A DNA stretch of 10,212 nucleotides from Cyanobacteria bacterium HKST-UBA02. GTDB lineage: Bacteria; Cyanobacteriota; Vampirovibrionia; Obscuribacterales; Obscuribacteraceae. The stretch is from NCBI GenBank assembly GCA_020431945.1, contig JAGQHH010000195.1:1-10212 (forward strand). Direction: 5' to 3'. The notes beneath the pieces are model-generated. The model did not search any database and was not told the origin of the DNA. It was given only the letters and a program-made list of their open reading frames with translations. Of the stretch, positions 1 to 6,677 are shown piece after piece; positions within the stretch are counted from its first letter, which is position 1, and every line of letters begins with the position of its first letter. Both the position numbers and the translations under genes were made by a program.

Positions 1-524
1 GACATCATCGCCGAACATTCGGCCATGGTCTTGGACGCGCGAGCGACGGCGTTGGTGAAGTAATAGTCAGCGACCGGCGAGCGGAACGGCGCCGAGCCGA
101 CGGCCCCCGCCTTGCCGATCTTGGAGAGGTCGAGCGTTTCCGCCGGGCGCTGATCGATGCGGCCGAGCGACGGCGCCGCGGCGATCATCGCCTGACGCAA
201 CGCGAAGAGATCGTCATAGGGCAAGGTCTTGCCGACGCGGTCTGAAAGAGCGCGGATGATCGCCCAGTTCTCACGCGCTTCGCCAAGCGGGAAATGCGCG
301 CGGCGCGCCATCTGCGCGCGGCCTTCCGTGTTCACGAAGATCGCGTTCTCTTCCGTATAGGCGGCGCCGGGGAAGATGACGTCCGCATAGCGCGCGCCAA
401 TGTCGCCGTGATGACCCTGATAGACGACGAAGGCGCCGCTGAATTTCGACGCGTCGATTTCATCCGCGCCAAGATTATAGACGACTTCGATGTCGCGGCT
501 GGCGCAGCCTTCGAGGATGCCGGC
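1..524 (-). CDS. nuoG: NADH-quinone oxidoreductase subunit G, C-terminal fragment (partial, probably foreign to this contig)
   Basis: NuoG is the large peripheral-arm subunit of respiratory complex I. It carries iron-sulfur clusters in its N-terminal part and a molybdopterin-oxidoreductase-like fold after that. About 174 codons of the latter are read here, running off the window at position 1. Recognisable stretches in order are [48 protein letters not shown], the [16 protein letters not shown] segment and the [19 protein letters not shown] tail. These match the alphaproteobacterial form closely as I recall it. The fragment has no start of its own: its frame continues without a stop into rpsB codons at about 519-532. 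Codon choice (many GCG, CGC, GCC) differs from the AGG/AGA- and CTC-using genes to the right. I infer that it comes from another genome joined by misassembly. The identity is firm; the exact boundary is uncertain by about 15 bases. Confidence 0.85.
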
Positions 525-731
525 GAAGACGACATTCTTGCGCTCCGAGGCAGCTTTCCGGAGGAAGTCACAGGCCTTGTCCAGGGCGCGACTGGTTTGC
601 TCCAGATCAATAATGTAGATGCCGTTCCGCTCACCGTAGATGTACGGTCTCATTTTCGGGTTCCAACGGCGGGTCTGGTGACCGAAGTGGACACCTGCTT
701 CCAACAGTTGTCTCATGGATGCTACTGGCAA
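525..731 (-). CDS. rpsB: 30S ribosomal protein S2, N-terminal fragment (truncated at a chimeric junction)
   Basis: This is the N-terminal ~69 residues of a protein normally 230-270 residues long, a component of the small ribosomal subunit needed for translation initiation. The start chosen is TTG at 731-729, giving (M)[12 protein letters not shown], then [33 protein letters not shown] and a helix ending in SERKNVVF. The [11 protein letters not shown] and NGIYIIDL blocks are hallmarks of S2. PV.S at positions 2-5 is the cyanobacterial-style N-terminus and supports TTG over the ATG at 716. Shine-Dalgarno-like AAGGA (741-737) lies 5 bases upstream, and GAGGAG (749-744) lies further out. Where S2 should continue with a VGTK-type segment, the reading switches in frame to NuoG. 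The rest of rpsB, and tsf which usually follows it, are missing. It is divergent from the HNH gene. Confidence 0.88.
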
Positions 732-949
732 GGTTTTCCTTAACTCCTCTGTTGTACAGAACATTCTTGGTATCTCTCGTGTGTGGCTGCCTCGAGCGCT
801 TCCGAATTAGCGCCCGGGTAACGGACAAACCTATCACTGAACGCACTATATCCGATAGCCCCTATTAAGCAGGCACTTAACATACCCACCACCGCGCCGG
901 CTGGACGCGACGCAGGGACCTCTCCGGGAGCCGACCGGACAATCAGGCT

Positions 950-958
950 ATTTTACCA
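950..958 (-). promoter_or_regulatory. Candidate extended -10 promoter for rpsB
   Basis: Read on the minus strand, positions 958-950 give TGGTAAAAT, a TGn-type extended -10 with TAAAAT matching TATAAT at five of six positions. No convincing -35 box is seen at the usual distance; AAGACG at 980-975 is a weak match with a 19-base spacer. Transcription would start near 943 and leave a leader of roughly 210 bases before the TTG start of rpsB. An alternative TATAGT at 850-845 would shorten the leader to about 105 bases but has no -35 box either. Both are guesses from motif similarity. Confidence 0.25.
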
Positions 959-982
959 CAAGCCTCATCAGAAGCGTCTTTC

Positions 983-1012
983 TAGACAACTTAACCTGCT
1001 GATCGTTATAAT
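983..1012 (+). promoter_or_regulatory. Sigma70-type promoter for the HNH gene
   Basis: A -35 box TAGACA (983-988, five of six matches to TTGACA) is separated by 18 bases from a perfect -10 box TATAAT (1007-1012). The expected start point is near 1018-1020, giving an untranslated leader of about 50 bases before the TTG start at 1068. This is the best promoter-like sequence in the window. It sits in an AT-rich patch, which fits an intergenic promoter. Confidence 0.6.
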
Positions 1013-1067
1013 AATACAACGTGAATCCTCGCTAATATCCACGTTTCAACTACGGTGAAGGTACAAA

Positions 1068-1565
1068 TTGTCCAAGGTTTTAGTACTGAACGCTTCTTAC
1101 GAACCGCTTAACATTTGTACCTGGCGGAGAGCCGTGGTGCTCCTGCTCAAGGGCAAAGCCGAGCAGATCGAGCACGAAGGTCATCTTATCTATGCCGACA
1201 CTCCAATGCCTATAGTGATCAGGCTCCGGCATTACGTGAAGATTCCCTATAAAGAGATCAGCCTCTCCAGGCGCAATATTCTCCACCGCGACAATTACAC
1301 CTGCCAGTACTGCGGGATCAGACGGCATGACCTGACAATCGACCATATAGTCCCGCGCTCCCGTGGCGGCGTGGACACCTGGGACAACGTCACGGCAGCC
1401 TGCCTCAAATGCAATGTCAAGAAAGGGGACCGCACGCCCCGGGAAGCCGGCATGAGGCTCAATGCCCAGCCGCGCAGGCCTTTCTCCCACGTCCTCTTCG
1501 AGATCTCCAAGCACACCGCGAACGGTGACTCGGTCTGGCAGAAATATGTGATCGGCTTCTCTTGA
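1068..1565 (+). CDS. HNH endonuclease family protein, 165 residues
   Basis: This is a small HNH nuclease of a type common in Cyanobacteria, Chloroflexi and related phyla, whose cellular role is not known to me. The N-terminal ~60 residues (VLVLNASYEPLNICTWRRAV and on) form the characteristic extension of this family. The nuclease core follows: zinc ligands C79 and C82 (CQYC), the DH pair D92-H93 (IDHIVPRSRGG), N107, zinc ligands C112 and C115 (CLKC), then NVKKGDRTPREAGM. The HNH catalytic residues are therefore all present and the length is typical. The start is TTG at 1068, with GAAGG (1057-1061) six bases upstream; no ATG in frame would keep the conserved N-terminus. It has its own promoter at 983-1012 and is separated from priA by about 195 bases. 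It looks like a standalone housekeeping-type gene: no methylase, reverse transcriptase or intron neighbour is visible. Confidence 0.88.
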   Translation: MSKVLVLNASYEPLNICTWRRAVVLLLKGKAEQIEHEGHLIYADTPMPIVIRLRHYVKIPYKEISLSRRNILHRDNYTCQYCGIRRHDLTIDHIVPRSRGGVDTWDNVTAACLKCNVKKGDRTPREAGMRLNAQPRRPFSHVLFEISKHTANGDSVWQKYVIGFS

Positions 1566-1730
1566 GGAGCATCGAACTTTTTCGCCGGCGAAGCCGTCTG
1601 GAATAGAGACGACGGATCGAGATCCCGTGCATAGCAAATCCGACCCCGGATGGATATACGCCGGTGAAAAGTAGTCTAATCATGGCTTGCAGTCAGGACT
1701 TTATCCGCCGTACCGGACACCCTCAGGCAC

Positions 1731-1736
1731 TATACT
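1731..1736 (+). promoter_or_regulatory. Candidate -10 box for the priA-led operon
   Basis: TATACT matches TATAAT at five of six positions and lies 25 bases before the preferred priA start at 1761. Transcription would begin near 1743, right at the AAAAGGAG ribosome-binding sequence, giving a very short leader. No good -35 box is seen 16-18 bases upstream, so the assignment is tentative. If it is real, the upstream GTG at 1740 could not be the start for this transcript. Confidence 0.3.
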
Positions 1737-1760
1737 GGCGTGAAAAGGAGTCTGCTTGAA

Positions 1761-4244
1761 GTGGAGCCGCTCTATGCCGCCGTTGCTCTCGACCTCGAGG
1801 TCAAAGAGCTTCGTGACAGGCTTTTCTCTTATTCCGTACCGGCGGAGCTCACTGACGAGATATTCGTGGGCAGCCAAGTCCTGGTCCCTTTCGGTCACCG
1901 CAATCTGGTGGGCGGCTATATAGTATCTCTCGACCGGGAGCGACCGCCAGGACTCAAGCTCGTCAAGCCGGTCGCCGAAGTCGTCGATCCCGATCCTCTC
2001 TTCGACCGGGAATATGTTGATTTTCTGCGCTGGCTCGCCGAGACCACCTGCTCCCAGCTCTCGGATGTGGTCCAGGCAGCGTTGCCCTCCTGCGTGCTTC
2101 CCCGGCTAAAACGCTCGGTCCGCCTCACCAACAGGCCGATTCTGGAGATCAGCGCCGACCGCTCCCGCACCGCGCTCCTGGATATTTTGCGCAGCGCAGG
2201 CAATAGCAGCCTCAGCCTGCAATCCCTGCGCCGTCGCTTCACCAGAGGGAGCCGCCAGAGCCAGAGCGAATTCTACCGACTCCTCAACGCTCTCAAGCAT
2301 GAGGGACTGGTGGAAGTTGCCACCGAATCGGGAAACAGGGCGAGTACCCGCTATGCGACCCAGGTGACCCTCACTGGTCAGCAGCCGGAAAGCAAGAGAC
2401 AGAAAGAGATAGTCGCTCTGCTAGAAGAGAATCAGGGAGAGATGCCCCTGACAGTCCTCTTGAAGAGCGCCGGCACCACCCATCAAACGGTCCGGCGACT
2501 GGAGCAGAGCGGGGTAGTCAGGCTCGAGGAGAAAGAGCTCTTTCGCGATCCCCTGGCGAGCTTGAGCCTGGAAGCAAGCGGCTTTGAGCCTCCCACCCTG
2601 ACCTCTCACCAGAGCACCTGTCTCGAGGTTCTGGAAAAAGAATTGCAGTCGCCGACTCCCTCACCGTCGCCATGGCTCCTGCATGGAGTGACCGGATCGG
2701 GCAAGACCGAGGTTTATCTCCGTCTTATCCGCAAAGCCCTTGATTCCGGTCGCACGGCGCTCCTTCTCGTCCCGGAGATCAGTCTCACGCCCCAGCTGGC
2801 AAGCCGGCTCAAGGAACGCTTCGGCGAGCTCGTCTCGGTCTGGCATTCCGGAATAAGCGCCGGGGAGCGTTACGATACATGGAAAGGCCTGCGCACCGGA
2901 CGGGTGAGAGTCCTGCTCGGGGCTCGCTCGGCGTGCCTGGCCAATATCCCGGACCTTGGCCTGATCATTCTCGATGAAGAGCATGATGGCAGCTATAAGC
3001 AAAGCAATCCGAGCCCTCGTTACAATGCCCGCACAGTAGCCATCGAGCGTGCCAGGAGGAGCGGTGCCCTGGTTCTCCTTGGCAGCGCCACCCCGGATGT
3101 GGTCACCTACTGGGAAGCCCGGGCCGCCGACCGCATCCTCAGCCTGCCGGAGCGGGTACACAGACAGGCGATGCCCCGGGTCAATGTGGTAGACATGCGC
3201 CAGGAGCTCAAGCTCGGCAACAAATCCATCTTCTCGGTCGCTCTCAAAGAAGCAATCGAAGAGACCATGGCTCTCAGCGAACAGGCGATCCTGCTCCTCA
3301 ACCGGCGAGGCTACGCCAGCCATGTCTTCTGCCGTGCTTGCGGACATGTGGTCTCATGCAAACACTGCAGCGTAGCCCTTGTTTATCACAAGGATAATCA
3401 CAGGGACAATCTTAGCGATCACGGCGCCCGGGGTCACCTCTCCTGCCACCATTGCGGCGCCAGCAGAGGGATGACCGAGGCCTGCCCGGAATGCAAGAGC
3501 CCCTTTATCAAGGAATTCGGGCTGGGCACCCAGAAAGTCGAGGAGTGTGTCCGGGAGCAGTTTCCCGACGCCAGGGTCGTGAGGCTCGACAGCGACGTGG
3601 CAGCCCGCAAAGGAGCCTTCAAAGAAGTCCTGGATTGTTTCGTCCGGGGCGACGCCGATATTCTCATCGGTACCCAGATGGTCTCCAAAGGTCTCGATAT
3701 TCCAAGGGTCACACTGGTGGGCGTGCTTGCCGCCGATGCCGCCCTCAATATGCCGGACTACAGGAGCAGCGAGCGCGGCTTCCAGCTCCTCAGCCAGGTG
3801 GCGGGCCGCGCCGGACGCGGAGACCGTCCGGGCCGGGTGATCATGCAGACCTATAACCCCGAACTACCGATCTTCGACTGGGCGAGCCATCATGACTTCG
3901 ATAGCTTCCTCGAAACCGAGCTCGATACAAGGAAGCTCTTCTCCTACCCGCCCTTCAGCCGGATCATAAGAGTGGTGGTATCGGGAGTTCATCAAGATCA
4001 GGTGGACCGGCAATGCACTCGTATCAAAAATGAGCTTGAAGCTCTCCTGGTCGAGGGCACTGCCGAGGTCCTGGGACCGGCGCCCTGCCTGATCGAGCGC
4101 GTCCGGGGCAAATACAGACACCATCTACTCGTCAAGCTAGCCAGAGAGGCCCCCGGCCAGACCGTCATCGACTTTCTCAAAGGTGTCGATCCGGACGAGG
4201 GAACCCGCATAGCTGTTGACGTAGACGCTCTGGACCTGTTATAG
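1761..4244 (+). CDS. priA: Primosomal protein N' (replication restart DNA helicase)
   Basis: PriA is a 3'-to-5' superfamily 2 helicase that recognises stalled forks and reloads the replisome. Features in order, numbered from GTG 1761 (827 residues): an N-terminal 3'-DNA-binding domain (LFSYSVP, then VPFG and GGYIV); a winged-helix region to ~260; Walker A GVTGSGKT at 309-316 inside WLLHGVTGSGKTEVYL; the DEAH-type Walker B DEEH at 405-408; the zinc-binding cysteine clusters starting with CRAC near 524 and continuing CKHC, CHHC and CPEC; and the C-terminal helicase motifs GTQMVSKGLDIP and QVAGRAGRGDRPG. About 820-840 residues is usual in cyanobacteria and longer than the 732 of E. coli. GTG 1761 is preferred because AAAAGGAG (1743-1750) sits 10 bases before it; GTG 1740 would give 834 residues but has no ribosome-binding site. 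It is the first gene of the packed cluster, ending 1 base before waaA. Confidence 0.95.
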   Translation: MEPLYAAVALDLEVKELRDRLFSYSVPAELTDEIFVGSQVLVPFGHRNLVGGYIVSLDRERPPGLKLVKPVAEVVDPDPLFDREYVDFLRWLAETTCSQLSDVVQAALPSCVLPRLKRSVRLTNRPILEISADRSRTALLDILRSAGNSSLSLQSLRRRFTRGSRQSQSEFYRLLNALKHEGLVEVATESGNRASTRYATQVTLTGQQPESKRQKEIVALLEENQGEMPLTVLLKSAGTTHQTVRRLEQSGVVRLEEKELFRDPLASLSLEASGFEPPTLTSHQSTCLEVLEKELQSPTPSPSPWLLHGVTGSGKTEVYLRLIRKALDSGRTALLLVPEISLTPQLASRLKERFGELVSVWHSGISAGERYDTWKGLRTGRVRVLLGARSACLANIPDLGLIILDEEHDGSYKQSNPSPRYNARTVAIERARRSGALVLLGSATPDVVTYWEARAADRILSLPERVHRQAMPRVNVVDMRQELKLGNKSIFSVALKEAIEETMALSEQAILLLNRRGYASHVFCRACGHVVSCKHCSVALVYHKDNHRDNLSDHGARGHLSCHHCGASRGMTEACPECKSPFIKEFGLGTQKVEECVREQFPDARVVRLDSDVAARKGAFKEVLDCFVRGDADILIGTQMVSKGLDIPRVTLVGVLAADAALNMPDYRSSERGFQLLSQVAGRAGRGDRPGRVIMQTYNPELPIFDWASHHDFDSFLETELDTRKLFSYPPFSRIIRVVVSGVHQDQVDRQCTRIKNELEALLVEGTAEVLGPAPCLIERVRGKYRHHLLVKLAREAPGQTVIDFLKGVDPDEGTRIAVDVDALDLL

Positions 4245-4245
4245 A

Positions 4246-5625
4246 ATGTCATCCGGCCAGCTCGCTCAGAGGTGCCACGCTCTCTTGATCATCGCCTACC
4301 AGCTCATTCTCGCCCTTGTGCTCTTCTTCGCCGGACCGGTGCTTCTCCTCAAGAAAAAAGTGAGACCGGGACTGGCCCAGAAGTTCGGCTCGGTGCCCCG
4401 GGAGATCCGGCAGCAAAATTTTAACGATTGCATCTGGATACACGCAGTCTCGGTAGGTGAATTCAACGCAGCTCTGCCGCTGATCAAAAAATTGAGAGAA
4501 ACTCATCCGGCCGTTCCTCTGGTGGTCTCGACAACGACGGCCACCGGTCAGAGCCTGGCCAGAGAGCGGGCTGTCGGTGAGAATCTGGCCGATGCCTGCT
4601 TCTATTTTCCCTTCGATCTTTCATTCTGTTTCGAACCCTGGTTGAAAGCCATCGCTCCCAGGTGTTTCGTAACGATCGAGACAGAGATCTGGCCGGCATT
4701 CATTTCCCGATGCCGGAAAAAAAGTATTCCGGTGATCGCGATCAATGCCCGGATCTCGCCGCGATCCTTCGAGCGCTACAGCCGGGTCAAATACTTTTTC
4801 CGGCGGGTCTTCGAATCATTCACCGCCATTGGTGCGCAATCAGAAAGCGAGCGCGAGCGTTTCACCGCCCTTGGTGCGCACCCCGGAGCCATCTCGGTAA
4901 TCGGCAATATCAAAATGGACGGATTGAAAGCAATTGCTCCGGAAGAAATAGAAGCGCTTCGCGAAAAGCTCGGATTGACTCCCGATGACTTCGTGGTAGT
5001 AGCTGGCTCCACCCATGAGAGCGAGGAGTCCCTGGTTCTGGACGCCTGCCGGGCCCTCACCGAGCTCGATTCGCAGCCTGGCAGAGTGCGCCTGATCATC
5101 GCGCCCAGGCATCCCGAGCGATTCGAGCGAGCCGCTTCTATCATCGAGAGCAGAGGACTTTCTCTAAGACGTTATTCGAAGAACGAGAGCTTCAGCCCCG
5201 ATGCGGGCGCCGGCGAAGTCTATCTTCTCGACGGTCTTGGACAGCTCAGTCGTTACTACTGCCTGGCCTCGGCGGCTTTCGTGGGTGGCACTTTCGTGCC
5301 GGTAGGCGGTCACAACGTCGCCGAGCCATACGCCTATTCGGTACCAGTATGTTGCGGTCCCGGACTGAGCAAGACCAGGGATATCGCCCAGAGCCTCACC
5401 GACCGTGGTGCCCTCCTGGTCTGCCAGAATGGTGCCGAGCTCGAGAAAGCCCTGGTCATGCTCTATACCGACGAGGAGAAGCGCGCGGCAATCGGATGCC
5501 TCGGCGCAGCCTGGCTCAAAGAGAACCAGGGCGCCGTGGATCGAGCTCTGAGCCTGATCGATGCACATCTTGAAGACCGAAGCACCGCAGAGCCCAGACC
5601 CCTCGCTGCTCGCAAAACCAAATGA
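4246..5625 (+). CDS. waaA: 3-deoxy-D-manno-octulosonic acid (Kdo) transferase
   Basis: WaaA (KdtA, family GT30) transfers Kdo from CMP-Kdo to the lipid A precursor at the cytoplasmic face of the inner membrane, the first step of LPS core assembly. A single N-terminal hydrophobic anchor spans residues ~12-35. It is followed by IWIHAVSVGE, whose E72 corresponds to the conserved catalytic glutamate, then VSTTTATGQ, the ETEIWP motif at 145-150, GAQSESERERF, GNIKMD, and the GGTFVPVGGHNVAEP motif at 347-361. At 459 residues it is somewhat longer than the ~425 of E. coli; the extra lies mostly at the C-terminus. Whether it adds one Kdo or several cannot be read from the sequence. ATG 4246 is one base after the priA stop and has no clear ribosome-binding site, so it probably depends on translational coupling. 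It overlaps lpxK by four bases. Confidence 0.94.
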   Translation: MSSGQLAQRCHALLIIAYQLILALVLFFAGPVLLLKKKVRPGLAQKFGSVPREIRQQNFNDCIWIHAVSVGEFNAALPLIKKLRETHPAVPLVVSTTTATGQSLARERAVGENLADACFYFPFDLSFCFEPWLKAIAPRCFVTIETEIWPAFISRCRKKSIPVIAINARISPRSFERYSRVKYFFRRVFESFTAIGAQSESERERFTALGAHPGAISVIGNIKMDGLKAIAPEEIEALREKLGLTPDDFVVVAGSTHESEESLVLDACRALTELDSQPGRVRLIIAPRHPERFERAASIIESRGLSLRRYSKNESFSPDAGAGEVYLLDGLGQLSRYYCLASAAFVGGTFVPVGGHNVAEPYAYSVPVCCGPGLSKTRDIAQSLTDRGALLVCQNGAELEKALVMLYTDEEKRAAIGCLGAAWLKENQGAVDRALSLIDAHLEDRSTAEPRPLAARKTK

Positions 5626-6677
5626 ACCTGCCACAAAGTCAACTGGCCCGCACCCTCTTGAAACCGGCATCATATTGCTACGGTCTGGGCTCGGTGGTTC
5701 GCCTGGAAGCCTATTCTCGGGGCATCATGTCCTCGACCCGCGCGGCTGCCCCGGTGGTCAGTATAGGTAATATCACCGTCGGTGGCACAGGCAAGACTCC
5801 TGTGACCATCGATATCGCCCGCCGTCTTATCGCCCTCGGGCTCCAACCCGCTATTCTGAGCCGCGGCTACAAACGTCAATCCCGCGAGCACCTGGTAGTG
5901 GTAAGCGACGGCAAGACAATGCAGGTCGACTGCAGGCAGGCCGGAGACGAGCCCTTTATGATGGCACAGGCGGTGCCGGAGGCGGCGGTGATTTCGTGCT
6001 CATCGAGGAAGGAAAGCGGCCGCGTTGCCGTGGAGCAACTGGGCTGCAACGTCCTCGTGCTCGATGACGGATTCCAGCATATTCAGCTCGAGCGCGATCT
6101 GGACATTGTGCTGGTGGACTACAACGACGACCTCGAGCAGGAATGCGTTCTGCCTGCCGGACGCCTGCGCGAGCCTCTTTCCGGAATGAGAAGAGCCACC
6201 GATATAGTGATCACGAAAATCCCGGAAGCGCCGGATGAAAATCGCCTGAGACAACTCGAGTCCACGATCACCAGCCTGGCACCGCGAGCCCGGCTGAGCT
6301 CCGCCCGCTTCCTTCCGTCCGGGCTCTCTGGAACTTCCTCAGAGCATCCACTCGCAATGCTTTCAGGCAAAAAAGTGATCTGTGTATCGGGAATTGCACG
6401 TCCAGAATCTTTCCGGAATACCCTCACCGGGCTCGGCGCCGAAATCGCAGGCAGCGCCGAATATAGCGATCATTACTGGTTCGACAGCAGCGATATCGAC
6501 CATATCCTCGAGCTCAGGAAAGAGAGGGGCGCCGATCTGATCGTCACCACAAGCAAGGATTTCGTCCGTATGGATATTCCAGAGAGAGCCGGCGATACGA
6601 TCTTCGCCCTCACCCAGGAGACCAGCTGGATCGGCGCACCACCCGAGCTGGAGCCGCTTGCGGGGAGAAAACCATGA
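5622..6677 (+). CDS. lpxK: Tetraacyldisaccharide 4'-kinase (lipid A 4'-kinase)
   Basis: LpxK phosphorylates the 4' position of the tetraacyl disaccharide 1-phosphate to form lipid IVA, the sixth step of the lipid A pathway, at the inner membrane. The P-loop GNITVGGTGKT is at residues 49-59, a form typical of LpxK. It is preceded by PVVSIGN and followed by LSRGYKR. DDGFQH at 148-153 and the ERDLDIVLVD block that follows are also diagnostic. The C-terminal half includes SGIARPESF, DHYWF and VTTSKDFVRM, as in other LpxKs. The length of 351 residues is normal. The N-terminal segment up to ~45 contains the amphipathic stretch that docks the enzyme on the membrane. ATG 5622 overlaps the waaA stop as ATGA, and the gene ends with the same kind of overlap into the GT9 gene. 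This indicates one transcript and coupled translation. Confidence 0.95.
   Translation: MNLPQSQLARTLLKPASYCYGLGSVVRLEAYSRGIMSSTRAAAPVVSIGNITVGGTGKTPVTIDIARRLIALGLQPAILSRGYKRQSREHLVVVSDGKTMQVDCRQAGDEPFMMAQAVPEAAVISCSSRKESGRVAVEQLGCNVLVLDDGFQHIQLERDLDIVLVDYNDDLEQECVLPAGRLREPLSGMRRATDIVITKIPEAPDENRLRQLESTITSLAPRARLSSARFLPSGLSGTSSEHPLAMLSGKKVICVSGIARPESFRNTLTGLGAEIAGSAEYSDHYWFDSSDIDHILELRKERGADLIVTTSKDFVRMDIPERAGDTIFALTQETSWIGAPPELEPLAGRKP

Larger units (their letters stand above)
732..1067. other. Divergent intergenic region between rpsB and the HNH gene
   Basis: This is 336 bases without a convincing gene. It lies between two divergently read TTG-started genes, so it should contain both promoters. 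A good rightward promoter is present near 983-1012 and a weaker leftward candidate near 950-958. If the leftward one is used, rpsB would have a leader of about 210 bases, which is compatible with S2 autoregulation as known in other bacteria. A short inverted repeat, GCGCT at 796-800 and AGCGC at 809-813 with an 8-base loop, lies in that leader about 65 bases from the rpsB start. I could not fold the whole leader by eye. No tRNA-like T-loop or CCA end was seen on either strand. Confidence 0.6.

Noticed and set aside
1..731. A genuine NuoG-RpsB fusion protein as a new biological system
   Set aside because: It would destroy a ribosomal protein gene and a complex I gene, joins pieces of different codon style and apparent origin, and has no domain logic; misassembly is simpler.
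294..743. A 149-codon plus-strand open frame across the nuoG/rpsB region
   Set aside because: It has no recognisable domain and lies antisense to two clearly identified coding fragments; its length is explained by GC-rich codons on the other strand.
781..870. tRNA-like or small RNA gene on the minus strand before rpsB
   Set aside because: There is no GTTC T-loop signature, no cloverleaf pairing that I could build and no CCA end.
1581..1592. Perfect 12-base palindrome TTCGCCGGCGAA, considered as the terminator of the HNH gene
   Set aside because: There is no loop in a perfect palindrome of this size, and no T-run follows it on either strand (the T-run precedes it on the plus strand). Nearby inverted repeats at 1594-1615 also lack a T-run.
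1080..1637. A 185-codon minus-strand open frame opposite the HNH gene
   Set aside because: The plus strand encodes an HNH protein with all conserved residues, a ribosome-binding site and a promoter; the minus frame shows no family motif.
4200..4250. Separate promoter for waaA at the end of priA
   Set aside because: TTGAC occurs near 4216-4220, but no convincing -10 box stands at the right distance, and the one-base gap argues for read-through from priA.
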